A stretch of 64,000 nt of DNA, taken from positions 1 to 64,000 of the forward strand of contig NZ_FPJE01000003.1 in NCBI RefSeq assembly GCF_900119185.1, given 5' to 3'. Source of the DNA: Sinomicrobium oceani. GTDB lineage: Bacteria > Bacteroidota > Bacteroidia > Flavobacteriales > Flavobacteriaceae. Shown here in pieces: positions 6,862 to 14,868 of this stretch (position 1 is its first letter; each line of letters begins with the position of its first letter). A program made the position numbers and the translations under genes. The notes beneath the pieces are model-generated. The model did no database searches. It was not told where the DNA came from and worked only from the letters and a program-made list of their open reading frames with translations.

Positions 6862-8559
6862 TTATAGGTTTCTTTTGTTTAGTTCTTTTACGGCAAAATC
6901 CGCTGCACGGGCGGTCAGGGCCATGTATGTCAAAGACGGGTTCTGGCATCCGCTGGAGGTCATACAGGCCCCATCGGTAACAAATACGTTCTCAGCCCCC
7001 CAGACCTGGTTGTTTTTGTTCAGTACGGAAGTTTTGCTGTCCCTTCCCATCCGGGCAGTCCCCATTTCGTGAATGTTGAGGCCGAAATTTCTTTTCTCCT
7101 TCAGGTCCCGGATGTTCTTAAAGTTGGCCTTTTCCAGCATTTCCATAGCGGTCCGGACCATATCTTTTTCCATGGCTTTTTCATTTTCCTTGTATTCGGC
7201 ATCCACCACGAGCTGTGGAATTCCCCAGGCATCCTTTTTGTCGGGGTGCAGGGTAACATGATTTTCATGATAGGGGAGGCATTCTCCCATTCCGAGCAGG
7301 GAAAACATCCATGGACCCACGGTGGTCATGTCTTTTTTCAATTCGATTCCTATCAACGACTCTTGTCCGCTGCCCGCGGAAGGACGAAAGCCCCCGCAGG
7401 AATAGGCATATCCCCGTTTAAACCCGGCTTGTTTATCTTCGTTAAAATTCCTGAATCGTGGCATATATGTACTGGTGGGCCTTCTGCCTGCGTAATACTT
7501 GTCTTTAAGTCCGTCGAATTCCCCCACTACCCGGGCATTATAATTATGGTCCATGAGGTTGTGCCCTAATTCCCCGCTTTCATTACCCATTCCGTCGGGG
7601 AAACGGTCGGACTTCGAATTCATGAGGATAAGTGTAGAGTTTAGTGTAGAAGCATTTACAAATATTACGTTGGCAAAGTATTCGGTAGCTTCTCCGGTGT
7701 TGGCATCTATGACTCTTACCCCGGTTGCTTTCCTTTTTTCCTTATCGTAAATTATGGAATCTACCACGGTGTGAGGTCTTATGGTGAGGTTCCCGGTTTT
7801 CTCTGCTGCCGGCAGGGTAGAGGAATTACTACTGAAATAACCGCCGAAAGGGCAACCTCTCCTGCACAGGTTACGGTATTGGCAGGGACCTCTTTCATTG
7901 TGGCGTGTGGTGAGGTTTGCGGTTCGCGAAACTACCAGGTGCCTGTCCTTATAATTGGCAGACAGCGCTTCTTTCATGTACGTTTCCATACAGTTCATTT
8001 CCATCGGGGGCAGAAATTCCCCGTCCGGGATTTGAGGCAGGCCATCCCTGTTGCCACTGATCCCGGCAAATTTTTCGACATAGCTGTACCAGGGAGCTAT
8101 ATCCCTGTATCGTATAGGCCAGTCCGTACCTATCCCTTCTTTGGCGTTGGCTTCGAAGTCCAGGTCGCTCCAGCGCTGGGTGTGGCGTGCCCATAACAGG
8201 GATTTTCCACCCACCTGGTATCCGCGTATCCAGTCGAAAGGTTTGGACTGTTCATAAGGATGTTCCTGGTCTTTGACAAAAAAGTGTTCGGTATCTTCCG
8301 AGAATGCATAGCACCGGCTTGCTATCGGGTTTTCTTCGATCACTTTCAGAGGTAGCCTGTTTCGATGCGGAAATTCCCATAAATGCATGTGGGCGGTCGG
8401 ATAATCTTTGATGTGTTCTACCATTCTGCCGCGTTCGAGAACCAGGGTCTTCAATCCCTTTTCGCATAATTCCTTGGCTGCCCAGCCCCCGCTGATACCG
8501 GAGCCTATGACGATGGCGTCGTAAGTGTTCTTCTCTTTACCTTTTTTATTGATGTACAT
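6862..8559 (-). CDS. GMC-family FAD-dependent dehydrogenase (gluconate 2-dehydrogenase large-subunit type)
   Basis: The 565-residue protein opens with an FAD-binding Rossmann motif (IVIGSGISGGWAAKELCEKG, about residues 17-36) with VLERG at the end of the second strand. The C-terminus has the GMC active-site His in GLNIHEMGTARMG (His about 497), then VFVTDGACMTSSGCQNPSLT with the second catalytic position (Asn about 541). A Cys-rich stretch near residue 220 (CQYRNLCRRGCPFGG) is common to this subgroup. Family members oxidise sugars or sugar acids at a C-OH and pass electrons to the respiratory chain. With no signal peptide of its own, it is probably exported with the small subunit encoded two bases downstream. 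The neighbouring SusCD genes and esterases suggest a carbohydrate substrate. Confidence 0.88.
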   Translation of the reverse strand: MYINKKGKEKNTYDAIVIGSGISGGWAAKELCEKGLKTLVLERGRMVEHIKDYPTAHMHLWEFPHRNRLPLKVIEENPIASRCYAFSEDTEHFFVKDQEHPYEQSKPFDWIRGYQVGGKSLLWARHTQRWSDLDFEANAKEGIGTDWPIRYRDIAPWYSYVEKFAGISGNRDGLPQIPDGEFLPPMEMNCMETYMKEALSANYKDRHLVVSRTANLTTRHNERGPCQYRNLCRRGCPFGGYFSSNSSTLPAAEKTGNLTIRPHTVVDSIIYDKEKRKATGVRVIDANTGEATEYFANVIFVNASTLNSTLILMNSKSDRFPDGMGNESGELGHNLMDHNYNARVVGEFDGLKDKYYAGRRPTSTYMPRFRNFNEDKQAGFKRGYAYSCGGFRPSAGSGQESLIGIELKKDMTTVGPWMFSLLGMGECLPYHENHVTLHPDKKDAWGIPQLVVDAEYKENEKAMEKDMVRTAMEMLEKANFKNIRDLKEKRNFGLNIHEMGTARMGRDSKTSVLNKNNQVWGAENVFVTDGACMTSSGCQNPSLTYMALTARAADFAVKELNKRNL

Positions 8560-8605
8560 TGCTGTTGGTGGTTAATCTTTGTGTTTGTATGGTATTATAA
8601 TATGT

Positions 8606-9445
8606 TCAGTCTTTTTTCTTTATCAGGTCTGCCAGAACTTTTCCGAACCGATGTCCCAGTTCAATCAGTCCTTCGGAGGAATAGTGCAGTTCATCCTGTT
8701 TTTTGTCGAGCCCTTCCGTAGGAACCATATACGTGTATGCTACGTCTTTTTCTGTTTTTTCCTGAGCCTTCCGTACCAGTTCGGCTCCCGGGTATCGTTC
8801 GGTTACCGGGTTAATCCTGCCGTATATGACCGGTAAGTCCTGTTGATCCGTATCCTTACGGATCTTGTCGATGAGCTTTCGGAAACTGGTATAATAATCT
8901 TTTCCGGCCACAGGGAATCTCGCGTCCGTTTCGCCCTGCATCCAGACCATGGCTATAGGTCTGACTCTTTTCGAGCTGTTGATTTGATGGGTGTACTCTA
9001 CTAAAGAATCATAGAGTTTTCCAAATTTAGGGCTTCCCATTTCGGCAACCTTTTCGGGATCATAATCCACACCCCAGTCATAGAGGGAAGAGCCACCGAT
9101 GGCATATTTGAGGATTATGAATTCCCTGTCCGGAAAATTGGCCGATAACTCGTCACAGATACCCAGTTCCGGTCCGAATGAACTGTCGGAAGCCGGTGTG
9201 AGCCTGGACGTTTTTCCGAAATTGTAATAGGTAATGTGTTTGCTTATTCCTTTGTAATTGATCTCTTTTTTTTGCCCGGAACCCACCATATTGGATTGCC
9301 CGGCAAGGATGATGAGGTCAACCGGTCTTTCTTTGTTTTTACCGGCGGCCTCCTGCTGGTTATTCTTCCTGTTCATCGTATGACAGCCCATCGCCAGAAC
9401 GGTGAGTATTAAACATGTAAACAGGATTTTGGTTTTTAGGATCAT
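8606..9445 (-). CDS. Sialate O-acetylesterase (SASA)-domain lipoprotein esterase
   Basis: The start is taken at the ATG at 9443-9445 (MILKTKILF), because the nine codons upstream open only with TTG. The 279-residue protein has a lipoprotein signal with lipobox LAMGC (Cys21). The SASA/SGNH fold is shown by LIILAGQSNMVGSG with nucleophile Ser51, by WMQGETDARF, which is typical of this family, and by the C-terminal DELHYSSEG with the catalytic Asp/His pair. Members remove acetyl esters from sialic acids or plant polysaccharides such as xylan. It begins 16 bases after the SGNH hydrolase gene, in the same locus, so the two esterases probably deacylate the same imported or surface-bound glycan. Confidence 0.85.
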   Translation of the reverse strand: MILKTKILFTCLILTVLAMGCHTMNRKNNQQEAAGKNKERPVDLIILAGQSNMVGSGQKKEINYKGISKHITYYNFGKTSRLTPASDSSFGPELGICDELSANFPDREFIILKYAIGGSSLYDWGVDYDPEKVAEMGSPKFGKLYDSLVEYTHQINSSKRVRPIAMVWMQGETDARFPVAGKDYYTSFRKLIDKIRKDTDQQDLPVIYGRINPVTERYPGAELVRKAQEKTEKDVAYTYMVPTEGLDKKQDELHYSSEGLIELGHRFGKVLADLIKKKD

Positions 9446-9461
9446 CTTATAGTTTTTGCAC

Positions 9462-10199
9462 TTAATTAGCAATCAGTTGTTGTAAAAAAGCAGGGTAGGT
9501 CTCTCCCCGGGAAGTCCCTTCTCCCTCTACGTGTAGCCCATAGGTGATGGAATCACCGAGACAAAGGATCTTGCTGTTGTTTTGTATAAGGTTATTCTCT
9601 TTGAGATATTCGTAGATCCGCTCTGCTATGAAATAATAGCCTTTGGCCGTAGGATGGACCCCGTCTTTTTCACCGCTGTTCGACTCATTCTTTATAAAGC
9701 TGTCCCGGTTATGTACGGGTATTTGCTTTCGGGTAAAAGCATGATACAGATCTATCATCCCGAAACCATAGCGGTCTTTCAGTTTGTTTAGCACCGAGGT
9801 CATACGGTACAGTTTGCTGTTGGGATCCTGATCGAATACTCCCGGATCGTGCCTTTGATATAGATAAACCGTGTCTACGGGCGGCGGGCTGATCAGGATA
9901 CACCTTATTTTCTGTTCTTTGATCTTTGCCGATAGGGTTTTCAGGTTATTTTCATATTCTTCGAAGGAGATCATCTTGGACGTATTGAGCATATCATTGG
10001 TACCTATCATCATGAGAACCAGGTCCGGATGTTGTTCCAGAACATCGGTATCCAGGCGTGCCAGGAGATCCCCGGTGGTATTTCCGGGTACCCCGGCGTT
10101 GATCACGGAGCACTGTTGTCCGGAAACCCCGATATGGGACAGGATACTTACAATGGCCAGGAGGAATACCTGTCTTTTTCCGTTCAAAAGATTATACAT
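9462..10199 (-). CDS. Secreted SGNH/GDSL hydrolase with circularly permuted sequence blocks
   Basis: The 245-residue protein starts at the ATG at 10197-10199, overlapping the stop of the cstA-like gene by a few bases, and has a signal peptide ending near GVSGQ. In ordinary SGNH hydrolases the order is block I (GDS with the Ser), block II (Gly), block III (GxND), block V (DxxH). Here the mature protein starts with block II (SVINAGVPGNTTGD), then IGTND, then DGVHPTAKGYYF (Asp179, His182). The Ser block ILCLGDSITYG (Ser217) comes last, followed by YPAFLQQLIAN, which would normally lead into block II. All catalytic pieces are present, so a circularly permuted but active esterase is likely. A tandem domain pair truncated at both ends would look the same. 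Confidence 0.8.
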   Translation of the reverse strand: MYNLLNGKRQVFLLAIVSILSHIGVSGQQCSVINAGVPGNTTGDLLARLDTDVLEQHPDLVLMMIGTNDMLNTSKMISFEEYENNLKTLSAKIKEQKIRCILISPPPVDTVYLYQRHDPGVFDQDPNSKLYRMTSVLNKLKDRYGFGMIDLYHAFTRKQIPVHNRDSFIKNESNSGEKDGVHPTAKGYYFIAERIYEYLKENNLIQNNSKILCLGDSITYGLHVEGEGTSRGETYPAFLQQLIAN

Positions 10200-11637
10200 A
10201 ATTGATGTCGAATGTGGTTTTCTTTCTGCGTACATACATCCGGAACACGATGGTAATGCACAACGTGGTTATGGCACCACCTGCATAAGCAATGCTGTGA
10301 TCCAGTTCAAAACCTTCGGGGGCTATGAGGATATACGTCGTACAAACCATGGTCATAAACACGGCAGGCACCAGGCTTATCCAATAGCATTTCCCGGCGT
10401 AATACAAGTACGCGGTTATAGTCCATAATACGACGACGGCAAGGGACTGGTTGCTCCAGGCAAAATATCTCCAGATGATGCCAAAATCTACTAAGGTAAG
10501 CAAAAACGCAATGATAAACAGCGGACTACTTATGTATAACCGTTTTCGGATGCTGTCCTGTTTCAGGGAAAAGGTATCTGCTATAACCAGGCGTGCCGAC
10601 CGGAAAGCGGTATCTCCGGAGGTGATCGGTGCTGCGACAATTCCGATCAGGGCCAGGATTCCTCCTGTACTTCCGAGCATGGCAGTGACAATTTCATTGG
10701 CAGCCCATGCCGCATTGTTATGATTTGCTGCCATGGCTGTATTGAGTCCTTCTACGTTATCCATAAAGACCATGGCGGCGGCCGCCCAGATAAGAGCGAC
10801 GATACCTTCGGTGATCATGGCCCCGAAAAAGATCGGTTTTCCCTGAGATTCGTTGGCAACACACCTGGAAATCATCGGGGACTGGGTGGCGTGAAATCCG
10901 GAAACGGCCCCGCATGCAATAGTGACAAACAGTATGGGAAACAACGGGGTTTTTTCGGGGTTTTCCGTCATATTATGAAGGTTGGAAAAAGTGACTTCCG
11001 GAATGGCATACTGTCCCGACAATAAGGCGATCAACAATCCCAGGGCCATAATCAGCATGGCCAGCCCGAAGATGGGATAGAGCTTTCCTATCAACCGGTC
11101 TATAGGGAGCAGGGTAGAAAGTACATAGTAGATGAGGATGATGGTTACCCACATCCATTGATCTGCGAAATTTCCCGTGAGTTCGTCTATAATTTTGGCG
11201 GGTCCCACCAGAAAAACGGTTCCTACAAAGACCAGGAGGACTACTGTAAACAACCGGATGGCCTGTTTGGTGTGATCCCCCAGGTAAATCCCTACAACTT
11301 CACTGATACTTAATCCGTTGTGCCTGACCGATAGCATTCCGGAAAAATAGTCGTGTACTGCTCCGCCGAAAATACATCCCAGGACAATCCATAAAAATGC
11401 GGAAGGGCCGAACATGGCCCCGGAAATAGCTCCGAAAATAGGGCCCAGCCCGGCAATATTCAAAAACTGTATCAAAAAGGCTTTCCAGGCCGGCAGGGGA
11501 ACAAAATCGACATGATCCCTCAACCTGTAGGCAGGAGTGGAACGATCAGGGTCTGCTTTAAAAACCCTTTCGATAAAATTCCCATAGAGAAAATAACCGG
11601 CGATCAGTATACCTATGGATACTATAAATGAGATCAT
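10192..11637 (-). CDS. CstA-family carbon starvation permease
   Basis: The 481-residue polytopic protein shows CstA-family motifs: an N-terminal TM then DFVPLPAWKAFLIQFLNIAG, GPIFGAISGAMFGPSAFLWI and GCIFGGAVHDYFSGMLSVRH in the first 110 residues, and repeated long hydrophobic helices after that. CstA proteins of Enterobacteria, about 700 residues, import peptides or pyruvate under carbon limitation. This protein is a shorter form of a length common in Bacteroidota. It lies between a secreted FAD oxidoreductase and an SGNH esterase on the same strand (8 bases from the former), so its natural substrate may be a small acid or a product of the locus rather than peptides. Confidence 0.82.
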   Translation of the reverse strand: MISFIVSIGILIAGYFLYGNFIERVFKADPDRSTPAYRLRDHVDFVPLPAWKAFLIQFLNIAGLGPIFGAISGAMFGPSAFLWIVLGCIFGGAVHDYFSGMLSVRHNGLSISEVVGIYLGDHTKQAIRLFTVVLLVFVGTVFLVGPAKIIDELTGNFADQWMWVTIILIYYVLSTLLPIDRLIGKLYPIFGLAMLIMALGLLIALLSGQYAIPEVTFSNLHNMTENPEKTPLFPILFVTIACGAVSGFHATQSPMISRCVANESQGKPIFFGAMITEGIVALIWAAAAMVFMDNVEGLNTAMAANHNNAAWAANEIVTAMLGSTGGILALIGIVAAPITSGDTAFRSARLVIADTFSLKQDSIRKRLYISSPLFIIAFLLTLVDFGIIWRYFAWSNQSLAVVVLWTITAYLYYAGKCYWISLVPAVFMTMVCTTYILIAPEGFELDHSIAYAGGAITTLCITIVFRMYVRRKKTTFDINYV

Positions 11638-11645
11638 AACGGGGC

Positions 11646-13325
11646 TTAATGATTTTGAGATGATGCCGATTCCAGGACCTGTCCGTCCGCCTCGAGTTGC
11701 TTTCTCAGAGAGGCGTACTCCAGGTCCTGGACTACGGATTTATGTTGTTCAATTGCCATAACGGCTACGGTAGCGGCACTTTGTGCCAGTATCATAAAAA
11801 CAGGTTCCATCCGTATCGATCCGAAAGCTATATGCGAACTCGACACGGCTACGGGGACAACAAGGTTATCGCATTCTTTCTGTTCAGGGAGAATGGAGCC
11901 GAGTGAAATCCGGTACGGGTTATCCGGATGTACACCGATATCTCCTTCGTTCTGCACATACCCTTCGCTGGTGATATACCTCTGTACATTGTGGGAGTCC
12001 AGGGTGTACGATCCCATGCCTACCGGGTCCGGTACTGTTTTCTCACCGAGGATTTCGTGTTCGGTCATTACGTATTTTCCGATCATTCTTCTCGCTTCCC
12101 TGACATAGATCTGATAAGGCCAGTGACCGTTGTCGGCAAATTCGTCTTTGGCAAGTCCCCACTGGTTATAGGCATTCCGGACTTTCTCCGGGATCCGCGG
12201 ATCATTGGCCATAAAATAAAACAGTCCTTTCTGATATGTTTCGTGTGCTTTGACGATCTCTCTCCGCTTTTGATAATCAGCCTCGGGATATTCGTAATTC
12301 ATTCCGATGTAATCCGTGCTGAAAGGGCCGTGATTATTGGTATCTGTTTTTAGGTTTGGGATAGGGTCGAATTTGTTAAAGGTTTCGTCCCAGCCTTTGC
12401 CGTACAGCCGGACCAGTAATTCGTACTGTTCCGGGTCATAGCCCTCGGGTTTCTCAAAAGGGATACGGTTCTCTTTGACCCGGGTCATACATACCCGGAA
12501 ACAGTAGGCCTGTATCCTGTGATCTCCATCGCATTTTGCTCCCGGAGCTTCCGTAGAGATCCCTTTGAGCAGTCCGCTTTCCGGATCTCCCGGGGTGTTA
12601 TACGGACTGATCCTTAGATTACCGAAATGATGGGAATGGTGAAAAACTTCGGGCTGAACACCGTTCCATTGTTCTTTGTAGGTATCACAGGACTCTCTTC
12701 CTATGGTATACGAGACCCCTGCAGAGGCCATGAGATCTCCCTCGTACGTAGCATCGATAAAAACCTTTGCTTTAAAGGAGAGGCCGGACTCCGTGGTTAT
12801 AGAACTAATCCGGTTGCCGGTCTTTTTAACCCCGGTTTCCCTGTTGAGGTATTCGTCCCGGTAAACGGTGATTTGATTTTCGGAGACGAAGTCTTCGAAC
12901 ACCTTTTCTGCGATGTGTGGTTCGAATATCCACATGGTTCTTTGGGTCCCGTCAATGGCAGGGGTTCCCTGTCCTATATTGCCATAGGAATCCTGGTCCT
13001 GCCATTTCCAGGTGGAAGGTTCCTGGTAGTAATTATAGATCTTTTGATAAAACGTTCGGGCCAGGCCGCCTATTACACTTTTGTTTCCGGTATCGGTATA
13101 GCCCAGGCCCGAGGAGGAAAGCCCGCCAAGATGTTTGTCGGGAGACACTACAACAACCGATTTCCCCATTTTCTTCACCTGGACCGCAGCAATTACAGCT
13201 GCCGAAGTGCCGCCGTAGATCACTACATCCGCTTCTACTGCCGGAGCATTTTTATCGATTTGTCCCTGCGATACTATACAGAAAAAGAGGAACAGGAATG
13301 ATGGTATAGCCTTTTTCGGATTCAT
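11646..13325 (-). CDS. Secreted FAD-dependent oxidoreductase (FAD_oxidored family)
   Basis: The start is the ATG at 13323-13325, giving MNPKKAIPSF and a signal peptide that ends near SQGQ; the longer frame runs into sequence behind the SusD gene. The protein (about 559 residues) has a Rossmann motif ADVVIYGGTSAAVIAAVQVK and HLGGLSSSGLGYTDTG, the conserved block of the FAD_oxidored (PF12831) family. It also has VFIDATYEGDLMASAG and the C-terminal PYRISLGSILPEQKECDNLV. These proteins are common in Bacteroidota polysaccharide loci and are thought to oxidise sugar-derived substrates, but exact reactions are mostly unknown. It lies 52 bases after susD, apparently in the same transcript. Confidence 0.85.
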   Translation of the reverse strand: MNPKKAIPSFLFLFFCIVSQGQIDKNAPAVEADVVIYGGTSAAVIAAVQVKKMGKSVVVVSPDKHLGGLSSSGLGYTDTGNKSVIGGLARTFYQKIYNYYQEPSTWKWQDQDSYGNIGQGTPAIDGTQRTMWIFEPHIAEKVFEDFVSENQITVYRDEYLNRETGVKKTGNRISSITTESGLSFKAKVFIDATYEGDLMASAGVSYTIGRESCDTYKEQWNGVQPEVFHHSHHFGNLRISPYNTPGDPESGLLKGISTEAPGAKCDGDHRIQAYCFRVCMTRVKENRIPFEKPEGYDPEQYELLVRLYGKGWDETFNKFDPIPNLKTDTNNHGPFSTDYIGMNYEYPEADYQKRREIVKAHETYQKGLFYFMANDPRIPEKVRNAYNQWGLAKDEFADNGHWPYQIYVREARRMIGKYVMTEHEILGEKTVPDPVGMGSYTLDSHNVQRYITSEGYVQNEGDIGVHPDNPYRISLGSILPEQKECDNLVVPVAVSSSHIAFGSIRMEPVFMILAQSAATVAVMAIEQHKSVVQDLEYASLRKQLEADGQVLESASSQNH

Positions 13326-13377
13326 TTTAAATGGTTTTAAGTTAAAAAATAAGCCTGAGATCGTGCGTTGTATGTTC

Positions 13378-14844
13378 TTAATATCCCGGATTCTGGTCAT
13401 CCGGACTCAGGGCGGGGTTATTGTTGATCTCATTTATCGGAAGAGGCAGGAGCAGGCTTACGTCGTCCCATGCTTTTCCCGTGGCCTCTATAGCTTGTTG
13501 TGCCTTACCGGTTCTTAGAAGGTCATTCCATCTTTTCATTTCCAGAACAAACTCGAATGCTCTTTCATCCAAAACCTTGTCCTTAAAGTCCTGACCCGTC
13601 ATCCCCGAAGGATAATCTATGGCGGAAGGACTGTTCAGGTCCAGCCCGTATGCTCTTCTGCGAACAATATTCAACCTTTCCAGTGCCACATCATCCGGCT
13701 GACCTTTTAGTTCACTGGCCGCTTCGGCATAGATAAGATAAGCTTCTGCCAGTCTGAAAACGGGGACATTGTTTCTGCTGTTATCCGTATTCGGGGCATC
13801 GGGATCCCTGAATTTCCGGAACAGAACGGGAGTTTCCCGGTTGACCCAGACCGTATCTCCGTCGATAATCCGGTAAGAGAAGAGGTTAAATTCTTTTCGC
13901 AAATCATTTTCGTCCCATCTTTCAAAAACAGAATTCATTACGGGGACCCATCCTCTGAAGCCTCCTACGGAATAGCCCATATTGGGATCTCCTATATAAG
14001 TAGGGATGCGCTGTCCGTTTGTTCCGCTGTGATGAATAGACCAGATGTCTTCTGTATATGTGTTGACCTCAGGACCGTATATCTGCAGGAAATCGTCTGC
14101 TTCGTCCACTTCAATCAGTGAAAAGGCTCCGCTGGTAATGACTTCATCGGCAAGGTCGCTGGCTTCCTGCCACTTTCTGGTATTCAGATAGGCATCGGCC
14201 ATTAGCATTTTTGCAGCCCACTGGGTGGCGCGGCCACTTTCGGAATCCGAAAATGAAGTGGCCAGGTCCGGTAAGGCATCCATCAGATCCGTGATAATAA
14301 AGTCCCATGTTTCCTGAGCGGAAGCCCTGGGTGTGGCTATATCTTTAAGATCGACAAACTCATGATCCCGTAGAGGAACACCGCCCCAATACTTTACCAG
14401 GTTGCTGTAAAAATAAGCTCTCAGAAACCGGGCTTCGGCGAGATACCGCTTCTTCAGCGATTCGTCCATATCTATTCCGGGAACATTGTCAAGCACGGCA
14501 TTGGCGCGGTTGATGCCCCTGTAAATATCGGCATAGGCGTCGAACATCCTGCTTTGGTTGCTGTTGTCGAGCGGAAGATCATAGACACTCATGGGAGACT
14601 GACTGCCCCTGCCGTTGGAATAATCGGCCCTGTTCTCCAGCATGGCCATATACCAGATTGTCGGAAACCCGCCATCCTGCCCGAGGGTGCTGTACACAGC
14701 CGTCAGCGCTGAAAAAGCATCGGACTCGTTTCTGTAGAAATTTTCTTTGACCAGAAAGTGTTTGGGGTCTTCGGTTAGCTCATCCCCGCAATTGACCAGT
14801 GTCAGGGACAGGATTAAAACTATGATGATTTGTAGTCTTTTCAT
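13378..14844 (-). CDS. SusD/RagB-family outer-membrane lipoprotein
   Basis: The 488-residue protein has a lipoprotein signal (LILSLTLVNC, Cys19) and the SusD architecture: an early ENFYRNESDAFSALTAVYSTL helix, IYRGINRANAVLDNVPG, RYLAEARFLRAYFYSNLVKYWGGVPL (TPR-like core) and the C-terminal DERAFEFVLEMKRWNDLLRTGK. SusD proteins cap the SusC channel and bind the glycan before import. It starts 24 bases after the susC stop, the standard SusC-SusD order. The nearby enzymes suggest an acylated or oxidisable carbohydrate ligand, but the sequence does not identify it. Confidence 0.95.
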   Translation of the reverse strand: MKRLQIIIVLILSLTLVNCGDELTEDPKHFLVKENFYRNESDAFSALTAVYSTLGQDGGFPTIWYMAMLENRADYSNGRGSQSPMSVYDLPLDNSNQSRMFDAYADIYRGINRANAVLDNVPGIDMDESLKKRYLAEARFLRAYFYSNLVKYWGGVPLRDHEFVDLKDIATPRASAQETWDFIITDLMDALPDLATSFSDSESGRATQWAAKMLMADAYLNTRKWQEASDLADEVITSGAFSLIEVDEADDFLQIYGPEVNTYTEDIWSIHHSGTNGQRIPTYIGDPNMGYSVGGFRGWVPVMNSVFERWDENDLRKEFNLFSYRIIDGDTVWVNRETPVLFRKFRDPDAPNTDNSRNNVPVFRLAEAYLIYAEAASELKGQPDDVALERLNIVRRRAYGLDLNSPSAIDYPSGMTGQDFKDKVLDERAFEFVLEMKRWNDLLRTGKAQQAIEATGKAWDDVSLLLPLPINEINNNPALSPDDQNPGY

Positions 14845-14868
14845 TTTTTACAAGTTTATGGCGGTTAG

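Noticed and set aside
9462-10199. SGNH gene truncated at its 5' end, with block I lost
   Set aside because: The Ser block is present at the C-terminus and a proper signal peptide precedes block II, so permutation explains the sequence better than truncation.
12627-13301. 224-aa plus-strand frame
   Set aside because: Antisense to the FAD oxidoreductase, whose Rossmann motif is clear; shadow.
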